From the NCBI GenBank assembly GCA_900316415.1, contig ONCV01000016.1, forward strand, positions 1-46,351: DNA of 46,351 bases. The letters run 5' to 3'. The position numbers were made by a program, and so were the translations under genes. Shown here piece after piece: positions 1 to 7,076 of this stretch. Below the pieces are notes generated by a model. It saw nothing but the letters and a program-made list of their open reading frames with translations. It did not search any database and had not been told where the DNA came from. The stretch comes from an uncultured Eubacteriales bacterium. Lineage in GTDB: Bacteria; Bacillota; Clostridia; Christensenellales; Aristaeellaceae. How positions within the stretch are numbered: position 1 is the stretch's first letter; the number at the start of each line of letters is the position of its first letter.

Positions 1-58
1 CATCAACCTGGAAATTCCTATCAGACAGGGGAATTGTTACAATTGGTAAAAAGGAGCT

Positions 59-387
59 GTGAAGAAAAGAATTAAAGGATCCTGAGCTTCACATCTCCAG
101 ATGAAGTGCAGTTGACAGAAGATCATGCATGCGCATCCATCGGCTCCTACATGGCTGACTGCGGACTGGATGGAGCAGTTCCAGTGCCGGTGGCTTATCT
201 GGGATCACAGGTTGTTGCGGGAACAAATCACGCGTTCCTGTGCCAGGCGAAAACCGCTTATCCGGGAATGGTGTCTGAACCTACATTTGTGATGATTTAC
301 CTGTGTGAGGACCTGCAGGGGAACGTTTCAGTCCTGAACATTGCTGATTTTGATATCGGCTCTCTCTGCACATATGGCGCAGACTGA
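59..387 (+). pseudogene. Broken secreted-type protein with a cystatin-like QVVAG motif
   Basis: A good ribosome site (AAGGAG, 51-56) precedes a GTG at 59 that opens a basic start (VKKRIKGS) and stops at once. The rest of the coding sequence continues in another frame and ends at 387, with no ATG of its own and no ribosome site at the GTG at 106. The downstream part contains GSQVVAGTNHAFLCQA and YLCEDLQGNVSVLNIADFD. QxVxG followed by a TN is the core motif of cystatin-fold domains, and I recall similar C-terminal domains in small secreted proteins of Clostridia. I read this as a lipoprotein or secreted gene that lost its signal-peptide region by deletion. The alternative is a real short protein from GTG 106. 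Confidence 0.45.
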
Positions 388-388
388 T

Positions 389-577
389 TCAGCCGAATTG
401 AAAAACGCTCGCACCGTAATCATCATACCGGTCGCGAGCGTTTTTCTTGCGGTTATAAAGCTTCTTGCTGTCAACGGTCTTGGTGACAGGGCTGAAATCC
501 CACATCGTCCTCCGTTGACGGTTCAGTTCCTTCTGAGCTTTCTTGCTCAGCTTGTCCTTGGGAACAAACTTAGCCAT
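389..577 (-). CDS. Small conserved basic protein, 62 aa
   Basis: The protein starts MAKFVPKDKLSKKAQKEL and continues with FSPVTKTV and a basic segment KKLYNRKKNARDRYDDYG. It is Lys/Arg-rich and has no membrane segment. The start at 577 is chosen because GAGGAG lies 9 nt upstream; the open frame extends further but that part looks non-coding. From memory, similar 60-residue proteins occur in accessory regions of Clostridia with unknown function. A terminator-like inverted repeat lies inside its last codons. Function is not known. Confidence 0.6.
   Translation of the reverse strand: MAKFVPKDKLSKKAQKELNRQRRTMWDFSPVTKTVDSKKLYNRKKNARDRYDDYGASVFQFG
401..445. terminator. Hairpin with A/T flanks, possible bidirectional terminator
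   Basis: Twelve-base arms AAAAACGCTCGC (401-412) and GCGAGCGTTTTT (434-445) surround a 21-nt loop. It could terminate transcription from the left on the plus strand. It overlaps the last codons of the minus-strand 62-aa gene, which is unusual. Confidence 0.5.
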
Positions 578-720
578 GATCATCAGCTCCTCTCGCATGG
601 CGTGAGGCCATTGTATCACGGTAGGCAAAACGCTGCAAGGCTTTGATTTCTTTTGACCGAGGCTTCCTGGTATGGTATTATTAGGGACGTAATCCCACTC
701 GGGATAGGGAGGTGTTTTTC

Positions 721-1257
721 TTGGAATTGTTTGATCTTTACACCGCTGATCGGGTGAAGACAGATCGGACAATGGTACGTAGCGAACCAACGCCGGATGG
801 CTATTATCGTCTGGTCATTCATGTTTGTATTTTTAATCCGGAAGGACAGATGCTGATCCAGCAGCGTCAGCCGTTCAAGCGTGGGTGGTCTAACCTCTGG
901 GATATCACCGTGGGCGGCAGTGCCATCTCCGGCGACAACAGCCGGTCGGCAGCAGAGCGGGAAACGCTCGAGGAGCTGGGCCTTTCCATTGATCTGTCTG
1001 ATGTACGCCCGACGATGACAATTCATTGGGAGCATGGCTTTGATGACTATTATGTCCTGACTCAGGATGTAGATCTGGATTCATTGCATCTTCAGTATGA
1101 AGAGGTGCAGGCTGTGCGATGGGCTTCACTGGAGGAAATCTTGCGAATGATCGATGACGGACAGTTTATTCCCTATGAGAAGAGCCAGATTGAGCTGCTT
1201 TTCTTTCGCAGGAATCATCGTAGTTCGCATACCAGAAGCGATCCGACAAACGATTGA
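721..1257 (+). CDS. Nudix hydrolase
   Basis: A 178-residue protein of the Nudix family, which hydrolyses nucleoside diphosphates linked to another group. It begins MELFDLYTADR from a TTG at 721, eight bases after AGGGAGG. A GTG at 712 overlaps that ribosome site and is less likely. The Nudix box is GGSAISGDN...AERETLEELGL, matching G-x5-E-x7-REUxEExGU except that the first Glu is Asp. RLVIHVCIFNPEGQMLIQQRQ and WDITVGGS are the usual flanking strands. Proteins starting FDLY..R are often called isopentenyl-diphosphate isomerase-like or MutT-like; the substrate cannot be read from the sequence. Confidence 0.85.
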   Translation: MELFDLYTADRVKTDRTMVRSEPTPDGYYRLVIHVCIFNPEGQMLIQQRQPFKRGWSNLWDITVGGSAISGDNSRSAAERETLEELGLSIDLSDVRPTMTIHWEHGFDDYYVLTQDVDLDSLHLQYEEVQAVRWASLEEILRMIDDGQFIPYEKSQIELLFFRRNHRSSHTRSDPTND

Positions 1258-1476
1258 GCGAGATCTGAATGTGTCTAACGACCGAAATGTCGCTTTTCTC
1301 GTTTCGATGCTTTCAGGAGAAAAAGCTTCTGACAATTGAAGAGGCCCAGAAACAGGTAATATCATCAGTCGCAACTGCCAGTTGCTGGATTTCCAGCTCT
1401 GTTTGGTAGCCCGCAACAAGCTGATCGGTTATTCTGGCTTTGCCCGGAAGGGACAAAACCAAGGAGGTAAGGTTCA

Positions 1477-2454
1477 ATGATTTTTGCGGACAAACTGATT
1501 GACCTCAGGAAGAAGAATGGCTGGTCACAGGAAGAATTGGCAGAGAAACTGGATGTCAGCCGACAGGCAGTTTCCAAATGGGAGGGTGCTCAATCCATCC
1601 CGGATATGAGCAGGATTATCCAGTTGTCAGAACTGTTCGGTGTCAGCACGGATTATCTGCTGAAGGACAGTCTTGAGCAGACAGAAATTGTACAAGAGAG
1701 TGCCGATGAGACTGCCGCTCGCACCGTTAGCATGGAAGAAGCCAACAACTTCCTGCGTATAAAAGAGGAGAATTCCAGACGAGTGGCGTTGGGCGTCACC
1801 CTTTGTATTCTCTCTCCGGTGATCCTAATCTTGTTAAGTGGCGCACAGGCGTTCGGCAAGATTAGCTGGTCTGAAGAAACTGCGGTAGGTATCGGGCTTG
1901 TCGTTCTGATGCTGATGATTCTTCCTGCTGTCGGTTTGTTTATTATCTCCAATCTCCGGATCTCCCGGTACGAATACCTGGAAAAAGAACCGATTGAAAC
2001 ACTGTATGGCGTAACTGGTATGGTACGGGAGAAAAAAGAACGGTTCCAGCAGACTCATAACCGGTATTTATTAATCGGTATTCTACTTTGCGTTGCTTCA
2101 GTCATTCCGATCTTTCTCACCATGATTACAGGAAGAGAGACTTTTGGTGGCGTCATCGGAATCGCTTCTGTTCTCGTACTTGTTGCAATCGGTGTTCTGC
2201 TGATCATCCGTGTTTCCATCATCTGGGGCAGCTATCAGATGCTGCTGGAGGAGGAAGAATACTCCCGTCAGAGCAAAGAGAACCAAAAACGCTACGGGTA
2301 CATCAGCGGCGTGTACTGGAGCGTTGTAACCGCAGCCTATCTGGCATGGAGCTTTATCGGGAAAAGCTGGGATATCTCATGGATCATTTGGCCGATTGCT
2401 GGCGTGCTCTTCGGCGTGATTGCTGTAATCGTCAATGCGCTGAAGAAAAGGTAA
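1477..2454 (+). CDS. XRE-family regulator with a membrane domain
   Basis: A 325-residue protein. Residues 1-60 are a classic helix-turn-helix (FADKLIDLRKKNGWSQEELAEKLDVSRQAVSKWEGAQSIPD in the family pattern, followed by FGVSTDYLL). After a linker, five to six hydrophobic segments follow (about 105-125, 137-158, 198-220, 226-248, 280-300, 303-322). This is the common Bacillota layout of a DNA-binding domain anchored in the membrane, usually a repressor of nearby genes; its target is not visible. AAGGAGG precedes the ATG. Base composition is clearly lower in GC than the core genes from 3.4 kb on, consistent with an acquired segment. Confidence 0.85.
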   Translation: MIFADKLIDLRKKNGWSQEELAEKLDVSRQAVSKWEGAQSIPDMSRIIQLSELFGVSTDYLLKDSLEQTEIVQESADETAARTVSMEEANNFLRIKEENSRRVALGVTLCILSPVILILLSGAQAFGKISWSEETAVGIGLVVLMLMILPAVGLFIISNLRISRYEYLEKEPIETLYGVTGMVREKKERFQQTHNRYLLIGILLCVASVIPIFLTMITGRETFGGVIGIASVLVLVAIGVLLIIRVSIIWGSYQMLLEEEEYSRQSKENQKRYGYISGVYWSVVTAAYLAWSFIGKSWDISWIIWPIAGVLFGVIAVIVNALKKR

Positions 2455-2869
2455 CGAGCACACCCGATGAAAGCAATGTTCAACACCCACGAGGGCAGCG
2501 GCCAGAGCGGCACCCAGCGAGTGATCGAGAGCGCTTTGCCGGACTCCACCGTGCTGCAGGGGCTCGCCATCCAGGGCAAAACTGCCCAGGAAAAACGAAA
2601 CCCGTACCCGTGAGCGGCTAACTGATTGGCTCGCCGGACTAAATCTGATAAAGTAAGCAAACGACTCTCCCTCTGGACTTCTGGAGGGAGAACTTTTGCG
2701 AAAGGAACAATATGAATCGAATAGCAAAGAAAGCAGTTGGCTGACCGTCTTCAAATCCCCTTTGATCGGGAGCAGAACAATTCTCTCCGGGGAGTCAGCC
2801 TAATCCTGGCCCTGATGGAGAAGGACGCACGGGAACGCGCATGGAGCCACATTGAATTGTAAAATGAAC
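2455..2869. other. 415-bp stretch of coding debris, no intact gene
   Basis: No gene with a credible start and length was found. An open stretch from ATG 2467 (MKAMFNTHEGSG...) ends at 2613 and is unrecognised. A hairpin (CTCCCTC/GAGGGAG, about 2667-2690) precedes the remnant at 2725-2862. Confidence 0.4.
2725..2862 (+). pseudogene. C-terminal remnant of an unrecognised protein
   Basis: This frame has no start codon but reads as protein: LADRLQIPFDREQN, then LILALMEKDARERAW and an end at SHIEL-stop. The neighbouring frame just upstream (RKEQYESNSKESSW) may be the earlier part after a frameshift. A terminator follows within 10 nt. I read it as the end of a decayed accessory gene; the family is unknown. 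Confidence 0.3.
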
Positions 2870-2897
2870 AGCCTCGCTGCGGGGCTGCTCTTTTTTT
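2870..2897 (+). terminator. Rho-independent terminator
   Basis: Stem AGCCTCG/CGGGGCT (one G-T pair) with a 3-nt loop, followed after GCTC by seven T. It closes the debris region. Confidence 0.6.
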
Positions 2898-2913
2898 CGT
2901 CCGGGGAGCCTGT

Positions 2914-2982
2914 GGAACATTTCGGGGAACATTTCGCTGCGCGCATCCGACCAAAATGTCCCAAAATGTCGCGAAATGTCCC
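2914..2982. repeat. Iteron-like cluster: two direct plus three inverted copies of GGGACATTTYG
   Basis: GGAACATTTCG occurs at 2914-2924 and 2926-2936 (12-bp period). The reverse complement motif occurs at 2952-2962, 2962-2972 and 2972-2982 as CAAAATGTCCC, CAAAATGTCGC and CGAAATGTCCC (exact 10-bp period). The cluster ends 85 bp before the start codon of the initiator-like pseudogene at 3068. Such arrays bind a replication initiator or an autorepressor. Confidence 0.6.
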
Positions 2983-3067
2983 ACGGGGATCCGGCCGGAT
3001 TTTTTACAGTGAAACCGGATGCCGCCGAGCGCGGCAAATACGCTGAAACGATCCGGGAGGAATGATC

Positions 3068-3351
3068 ATGCCTGTGCTGCATGTTGAGAAAAAGGGAAAC
3101 TTTACCCAGGTCACCAACGCCATTCTCCGGGACCCGAAGATGAGCCTGAAGGCCAAGGGCCTGCTGACCCTGATGCTCTCCATGGACGGGGACCGCTGGA
3201 CCTGGTCGGTGGCCGGGCTGGCCTCCCTGAGCCGGGACGGGGTGGATTCCGTGCGGGAGGGGCTGAAGGAGCTTCACCGGCTCGGCTACTTCTTCAGCCG
3301 GAGGAAGCGGATGTCCGGGCCCGCCATGTGCTGTATGATCTGCCTCTGTGA
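3068..3351 (+). pseudogene. Truncated, frameshifted replication-initiator/helix-turn-helix protein
   Basis: The start MPVLHVEKKGNFTQVTNAIL, then SLKAKGLLTLMLSM and WSVAGLASLSRDGVDSVREG, is the N-terminal winged-helix region common to plasmid and phage replication proteins of Bacillota. The start at 3068 has GGGAGG 7 nt upstream. After GYFFSRRKR the reading frame must shift near 3310, giving DVRARHVLYDLPL and a stop at 3349-3351. In the unshifted frame the ORF runs on as a shadow of the opposite gene. The usual C-terminal domain is missing. With the iteron cluster upstream, this is probably a relic of an integrated plasmid or conjugative element. Confidence 0.6.
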
Positions 3352-3364
3352 GGAAAGGACGGCC

Positions 3365-6247
3365 TTACACGGCCCCCGTCGCGATGGTGAAGGACACGAT
3401 GCATTCCACGTCGTGATCCCGCTCCAGGATGCGGTTGAACCGGACATGGCATCCGACCCGCTTCCCGTTTTCGAGCTGCAGCGTGTACCGCCCGTTCAGG
3501 GAGGCCGCCTGGTCATAGTTTTCGAGGATCCGGTCATAGATATTCTTCCCGTCCCCGTCCAGAATCAGCAGGGTTCTCTGAATCAGCTGGCGGCGGAATT
3601 CCTCCTCGTCGATCCCCAGCTCCTCCTGCAGGCCGTAGCAGGCGATCTCCGCGGATTCCATCCGGCGGATATCATGGATGAACACGATGCAGTCCGTGCT
3701 GTATTTCTCCAGCAGGCGCATCCGGTTCCGCAGGACCATGACCTCGGTGATGTCCATCAGCACGGACTGCCAGCACAGCTCCCCGTACTGATCCGTCACC
3801 CGGCACTGATCCATCACGTACAGATACTTTCCGCTCCGGTGCAGGATCCGGTACGGGCTGAGCATCTTCCGGGTTCCGGCGATGATTTCCGCGCATTCCT
3901 GATCCACCCGGGCCAGATCCTCCGGGTGAATCAGCCGGGCCATCTTGTTTTCAAACCGCTGCAGGATTTCCGCCCGTGAGAAGCCGATCATCTTCTCCAG
4001 GTTTTCGCTGATATACCGGAACTCGTATCCGTCCTTCAGGCTCGTCCGATAGTAGGCTCCCGGCAGGTCCTGATTGACGTACTGCAGCTCCGTCATGTCC
4101 CGGGCCGAGCCGTAGAAAACCTGCTCGTCCCCGCGCTCCCGCAGCAGATAGACATGAAGCTGCATCCAGAAGATGGCCCCGTTGGGCTTGAATACCCGGA
4201 ACAGGCCGTTGGCGCCGTTGATCCGGTCGGCGGCGGCATGATCCAGCATGTCGAAAAACTTCTTCCGGTCCTCCGGATAGAAGAACTGCTGAATATGCAT
4301 CCTGCGCTGCTCCATGGTTTCGGTATCCAGATCGATCAGCTCGATGAACTGCTGATTGTACCGCACGATATCCAGATTGTCCCCGCGGCGGCTGTAGTAC
4401 GCCACCGGGCCCAGGATATTGTTCAGCATCGCGTCCGAATAGGTGTTCTCATCCAGGAATTCCCGGGTGTGCAGCTGCAGGTTCCGCCGGGCGACGATGC
4501 CCTGATGGTCGATCAGGAGGGGGTTCTCCAGCAGGTTTTCAAACTGTTCAGCGAGCATGGGCCGATAGTAATAGTAGCCCTGCATGTACTGGCAGCCCAT
4601 GTCCCACAGGAACTGGATCAGCTCCCGGGTTTCCACTCCCTCGACGATGATGGGCATGCCCAGGGATTTGGTCAGGTTGATCACGAATTCCAGAATATTG
4701 ATTCCCCGCCGCTCCTCCCCGGGGGAGAAGTGAAGGAACTGGGCATCCAGCTTGATCACGTCCACGCTGATGGAGCGGAGCATGTTCAGGGAGGAATACC
4801 CGCTGCCGAAATCATCCATCAAGACCTGGAAGCCCTTTTCCCGCAGCGCCGAAATCGTCGCCTGAACCCGGGCCGCGTCGCCGGCGTAGGCGGATTCGGT
4901 GATCTCCACCTTCAGCAGATCCGGCGTCAGGTGATATTTCTCAATCAGGCGGCTGAGAATGGACGGCACGTCGACGGAGGCGATGTCGATCCGGCTGACG
5001 TTGACGGATATCGGCACGGGCCGGATTCCCCGGTCCTGCACATCCCGGAGCCACGCGCAGACCTGCTCCCAGATCCGGATGTCCAGTTCCGTCACCACGC
5101 CGTATTTTTCCAGCACGGGAATGAAGCGCGCCGGGGAGATATAGGTGCCGTCCTCCAGCTTCCAGCGCGCCAGGGATTCCGCGCCGACGATGCGCCGGGT
5201 GGCCACATGAACCTGGGGCTGGAGGCAGAAGGTGATGGCGCCGCTTTTCAGGGCCTTCCGGTATTCGCTCAGGATCCGGAATTCCTCCACGTGGCGCTCA
5301 TGCAGTTCTGGATTGTAAAGCCGGATATGATGTCTCAGATCGTCCTTGATTTCCTCGGCGGTCAGCGCCGCCCGGTTGAACATCTCGATGGCGTCGGCTT
5401 CCCTGTCGTCCGTGAGGCAGATGCCGAAAATGGGATAGAATCCGTTGATGGTGCTCAGCGCGTCGATCTCCGCGAACATGTCCGAGTAGATCCGGTCGAT
5501 TTCCCCCCGGTCGAAGGGAAGATAGATTCCGAACTCGTCCTGTCCGCGATAGCAGGCCAGCCCGTTCAGGCGCTCCGCCGCCTGCCGCAGCACCTCGCCG
5601 CACCGGACCAGCAGCTTTTCGCCCTTCCGCCGCCCGTTCAGGTCCTTGAAGAGCTTGTAGTACTTGATGTCCACCGCGATCACGCACCAGGACCCGGTGT
5701 CCTGCCGGATCCGTTCGGCGCACATCTCCAGGAAGGCGGATTCCGTCAGCAGTTCCGGCATGCGGTTCCGGACCCGCTCCGAGGCGGCCCGGGATTCCTC
5801 ACGCTGTCCCACCACCCGTTCCCGGATCTCCGGGATATCATAGATATAGAAATGAACCTCCCCCGCCGGAAGGCCGAACTGCTCCCCGCTGACCAGCAGG
5901 TGCTGCATCAGGTGCCAGTTTCCGTTCATCCCCTCGTATCGGATCTCTCCGACGAGGATGCCGCCTTCCGCCTCCAGCCGCTGTTCCAGGGTATCCGGAT
6001 CCATCAGGGCAAGATGCGCCTCCCGGTCCTCCGGGTGCACCATGTGCGCGGAAGCATAGTTGACCAGCTGGCGAAAGCTGTCGTTCAGCGCCGGAGCATA
6101 AAACTTTCCGGCGGAATGATACCGGGTCTCGTAGGTGCCGTCCTTCAAATGGATAACAAACAGCTCATCGAAGGCCGTATACTGCAGCCAAGCGATCAGC
6201 TGATCCGGAGGCGCGTCCTGGATCATCCTTTTCAGAAAGGGAAGCAT
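3365..6247 (-). CDS. PAS/degenerate-GGDEF/EAL cyclic-di-GMP signalling protein
   Basis: A cytosolic 960-residue protein with no clear membrane segment. Order: an N-terminal PAS-like region (1-160), a GGDEF-type domain (about 180-315), an EAL phosphodiesterase domain (about 330-570), then at least two PAS/PAC repeats (about 610-960). The GGDEF signature is changed to RGQDEF, so cyclase activity is doubtful. The EAL domain has ESLARW plus the other catalytic elements: NVSRID, EITES, DDFGSGYSSL, KLDAQF and VEGVET. It therefore probably degrades cyclic di-GMP, with the GGDEF domain perhaps sensing GTP. The start at 6247 has AAGGAG 7-9 nt upstream; a TTG 18 nt further on is the alternative. Confidence 0.9.
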   Translation of the reverse strand: MLPFLKRMIQDAPPDQLIAWLQYTAFDELFVIHLKDGTYETRYHSAGKFYAPALNDSFRQLVNYASAHMVHPEDREAHLALMDPDTLEQRLEAEGGILVGEIRYEGMNGNWHLMQHLLVSGEQFGLPAGEVHFYIYDIPEIRERVVGQREESRAASERVRNRMPELLTESAFLEMCAERIRQDTGSWCVIAVDIKYYKLFKDLNGRRKGEKLLVRCGEVLRQAAERLNGLACYRGQDEFGIYLPFDRGEIDRIYSDMFAEIDALSTINGFYPIFGICLTDDREADAIEMFNRAALTAEEIKDDLRHHIRLYNPELHERHVEEFRILSEYRKALKSGAITFCLQPQVHVATRRIVGAESLARWKLEDGTYISPARFIPVLEKYGVVTELDIRIWEQVCAWLRDVQDRGIRPVPISVNVSRIDIASVDVPSILSRLIEKYHLTPDLLKVEITESAYAGDAARVQATISALREKGFQVLMDDFGSGYSSLNMLRSISVDVIKLDAQFLHFSPGEERRGINILEFVINLTKSLGMPIIVEGVETRELIQFLWDMGCQYMQGYYYYRPMLAEQFENLLENPLLIDHQGIVARRNLQLHTREFLDENTYSDAMLNNILGPVAYYSRRGDNLDIVRYNQQFIELIDLDTETMEQRRMHIQQFFYPEDRKKFFDMLDHAAADRINGANGLFRVFKPNGAIFWMQLHVYLLRERGDEQVFYGSARDMTELQYVNQDLPGAYYRTSLKDGYEFRYISENLEKMIGFSRAEILQRFENKMARLIHPEDLARVDQECAEIIAGTRKMLSPYRILHRSGKYLYVMDQCRVTDQYGELCWQSVLMDITEVMVLRNRMRLLEKYSTDCIVFIHDIRRMESAEIACYGLQEELGIDEEEFRRQLIQRTLLILDGDGKNIYDRILENYDQAASLNGRYTLQLENGKRVGCHVRFNRILERDHDVECIVSFTIATGAV

Positions 6248-6424
6248 ATGCTCGCTCCTTTTCAAACGGATATTCCTTCGCTGAGGAGAATTTCTGTCAC
6301 CCTGTATATTCTATCAGAAAGTGCGAAAGCGCGCAAGGCATAAAAAGGATGGATTCCCCTCCGGTCCGGGGCGGATGGACGGAACAGGAAAAAGGCGGGG
6401 CGGAAAAAGTTTTGAAAAACGGGC

Positions 6425-6452
6425 TTGACAGGGGCGGAAAAATGAGTATAAT
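6425..6452 (+). promoter_or_regulatory. Sigma-A promoter of tRNA-Lys
   Basis: Perfect -35 TTGACA (6425-6430) and perfect -10 TATAAT (6447-6452) with a 16-bp spacer, 28 bp before the tRNA. Confidence 0.85.
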
Positions 6453-6480
6453 AGCACCTGTTCGCTTGAGCGGACGATGA

Positions 6481-6553
6481 GCACCATTAGCTCAGTTGGT
6501 AGAGCACCTGACTCTTAATCAGGGTGTCTAGGGTTCGAGTCCCTAATGGTGTA
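6481..6553 (+). tRNA. tRNA-Lys (anticodon CTT)
   Basis: Acceptor arms GCACCAT and ATGGTGT, D-arm TAGCTCAGTTGG, anticodon stem CCTGA/TCAGG with loop CTCTTAA, and T-arm GGTTCGAGTCCC. No CCA is encoded. Its own promoter and terminator flank it. Confidence 0.95.
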
Positions 6554-6557
6554 CAGG

Positions 6558-6584
6558 CCTCCGGTTTGACCGGAGGTTTTTTTT
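6558..6584 (+). terminator. Terminator of tRNA-Lys
   Basis: Stem CCTCCGGT/ACCGGAGG, loop TTG, then eight T. Confidence 0.85.
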
Positions 6585-6697
6585 GTGCTTCCGCGGGGCC
6601 GGCGGGGCGGCTCCGGCCGGAACGGGGAGCGGAGCGCCCGGGCGGCGCGGCCGGCTTCCCGGCAAGCCGCGGCGGAACTCCCCCGCCGGCACACCCA

Positions 6698-6728
6698 AAA
6701 AACACCCCGGCGAACCGCCGGGGTGTTT
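6698..6728. terminator. Terminator of the ferredoxin gene
   Basis: Fourteen-base arms AAAACACCCCGGCG and CGCCGGGGTGTTTT with a 3-nt loop. It is symmetrical but lies directly 3' of the minus-strand ferredoxin gene. Confidence 0.8.
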
Positions 6729-6744
6729 TGGGGGAAACAAACCA

Positions 6745-6915
6745 TCAGGCCTGGGCAGGAGCTCCGACCGGGCAGGTTTCCGCGCAGGCGCCGCACTCGA
6801 TGCAGGTATCCGCGTCGATCACGTACTTGCCGTCTCCCTCAGAAATTGCGCTCACCGGGCACTCCGCAGCGCAGGCGCCGCAGGCGATGCACTCGTCAGA
6901 AATCTGATATGCCAT
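6745..6915 (-). CDS. 2[4Fe-4S] ferredoxin
   Basis: A 56-residue clostridial-type ferredoxin with two cluster motifs, CIACGACAAECP and CIECGACAETCP, each CxxCxxCxxxCP. It carries single electrons at low potential for oxidoreductases such as pyruvate:ferredoxin oxidoreductase or hydrogenases. The start at 6915 (MAYQISDEC) follows GGAGGG by 8 nt. It appears to be transcribed alone, with a terminator directly downstream. Ferredoxin as a main electron carrier fits an anaerobe. Confidence 0.95.
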   Translation of the reverse strand: MAYQISDECIACGACAAECPVSAISEGDGKYVIDADTCIECGACAETCPVGAPAQA

Positions 6916-7076
6916 TGAATTCACCCTCCATTTCGTTTTCATCCGTCATCGGATATAGGACTATTATATCCATTCCCGCGCAAATTGCAAGGGTTTTTGC
7001 CGAAAAATGTCCGATTCGGTGGATTTCCATCGCGTTTGAAGCATTTGAGCATTTGTTCAAATGCCTGTGGTTCCGC

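Noticed and set aside
3062..3979. 305-residue plus-strand protein starting MIMPVLHVEKK
   Set aside because: Only the first 80 residues look like protein of the initiator family. The rest is antisense to the GGDEF/EAL gene, and a shift near 3310 restores a family-like end at 3351.
4154..6343. Long plus-strand frame opposite the GGDEF/EAL gene, and similar frames opposite ftsH, the YkuD-CapA gene, the VanW gene and the deaminase gene
   Set aside because: They are mirror frames of GC-rich genes whose minus-strand products have clear domains; the mirror proteins show only His/Pro/Gln/Val-rich composition and no motif.
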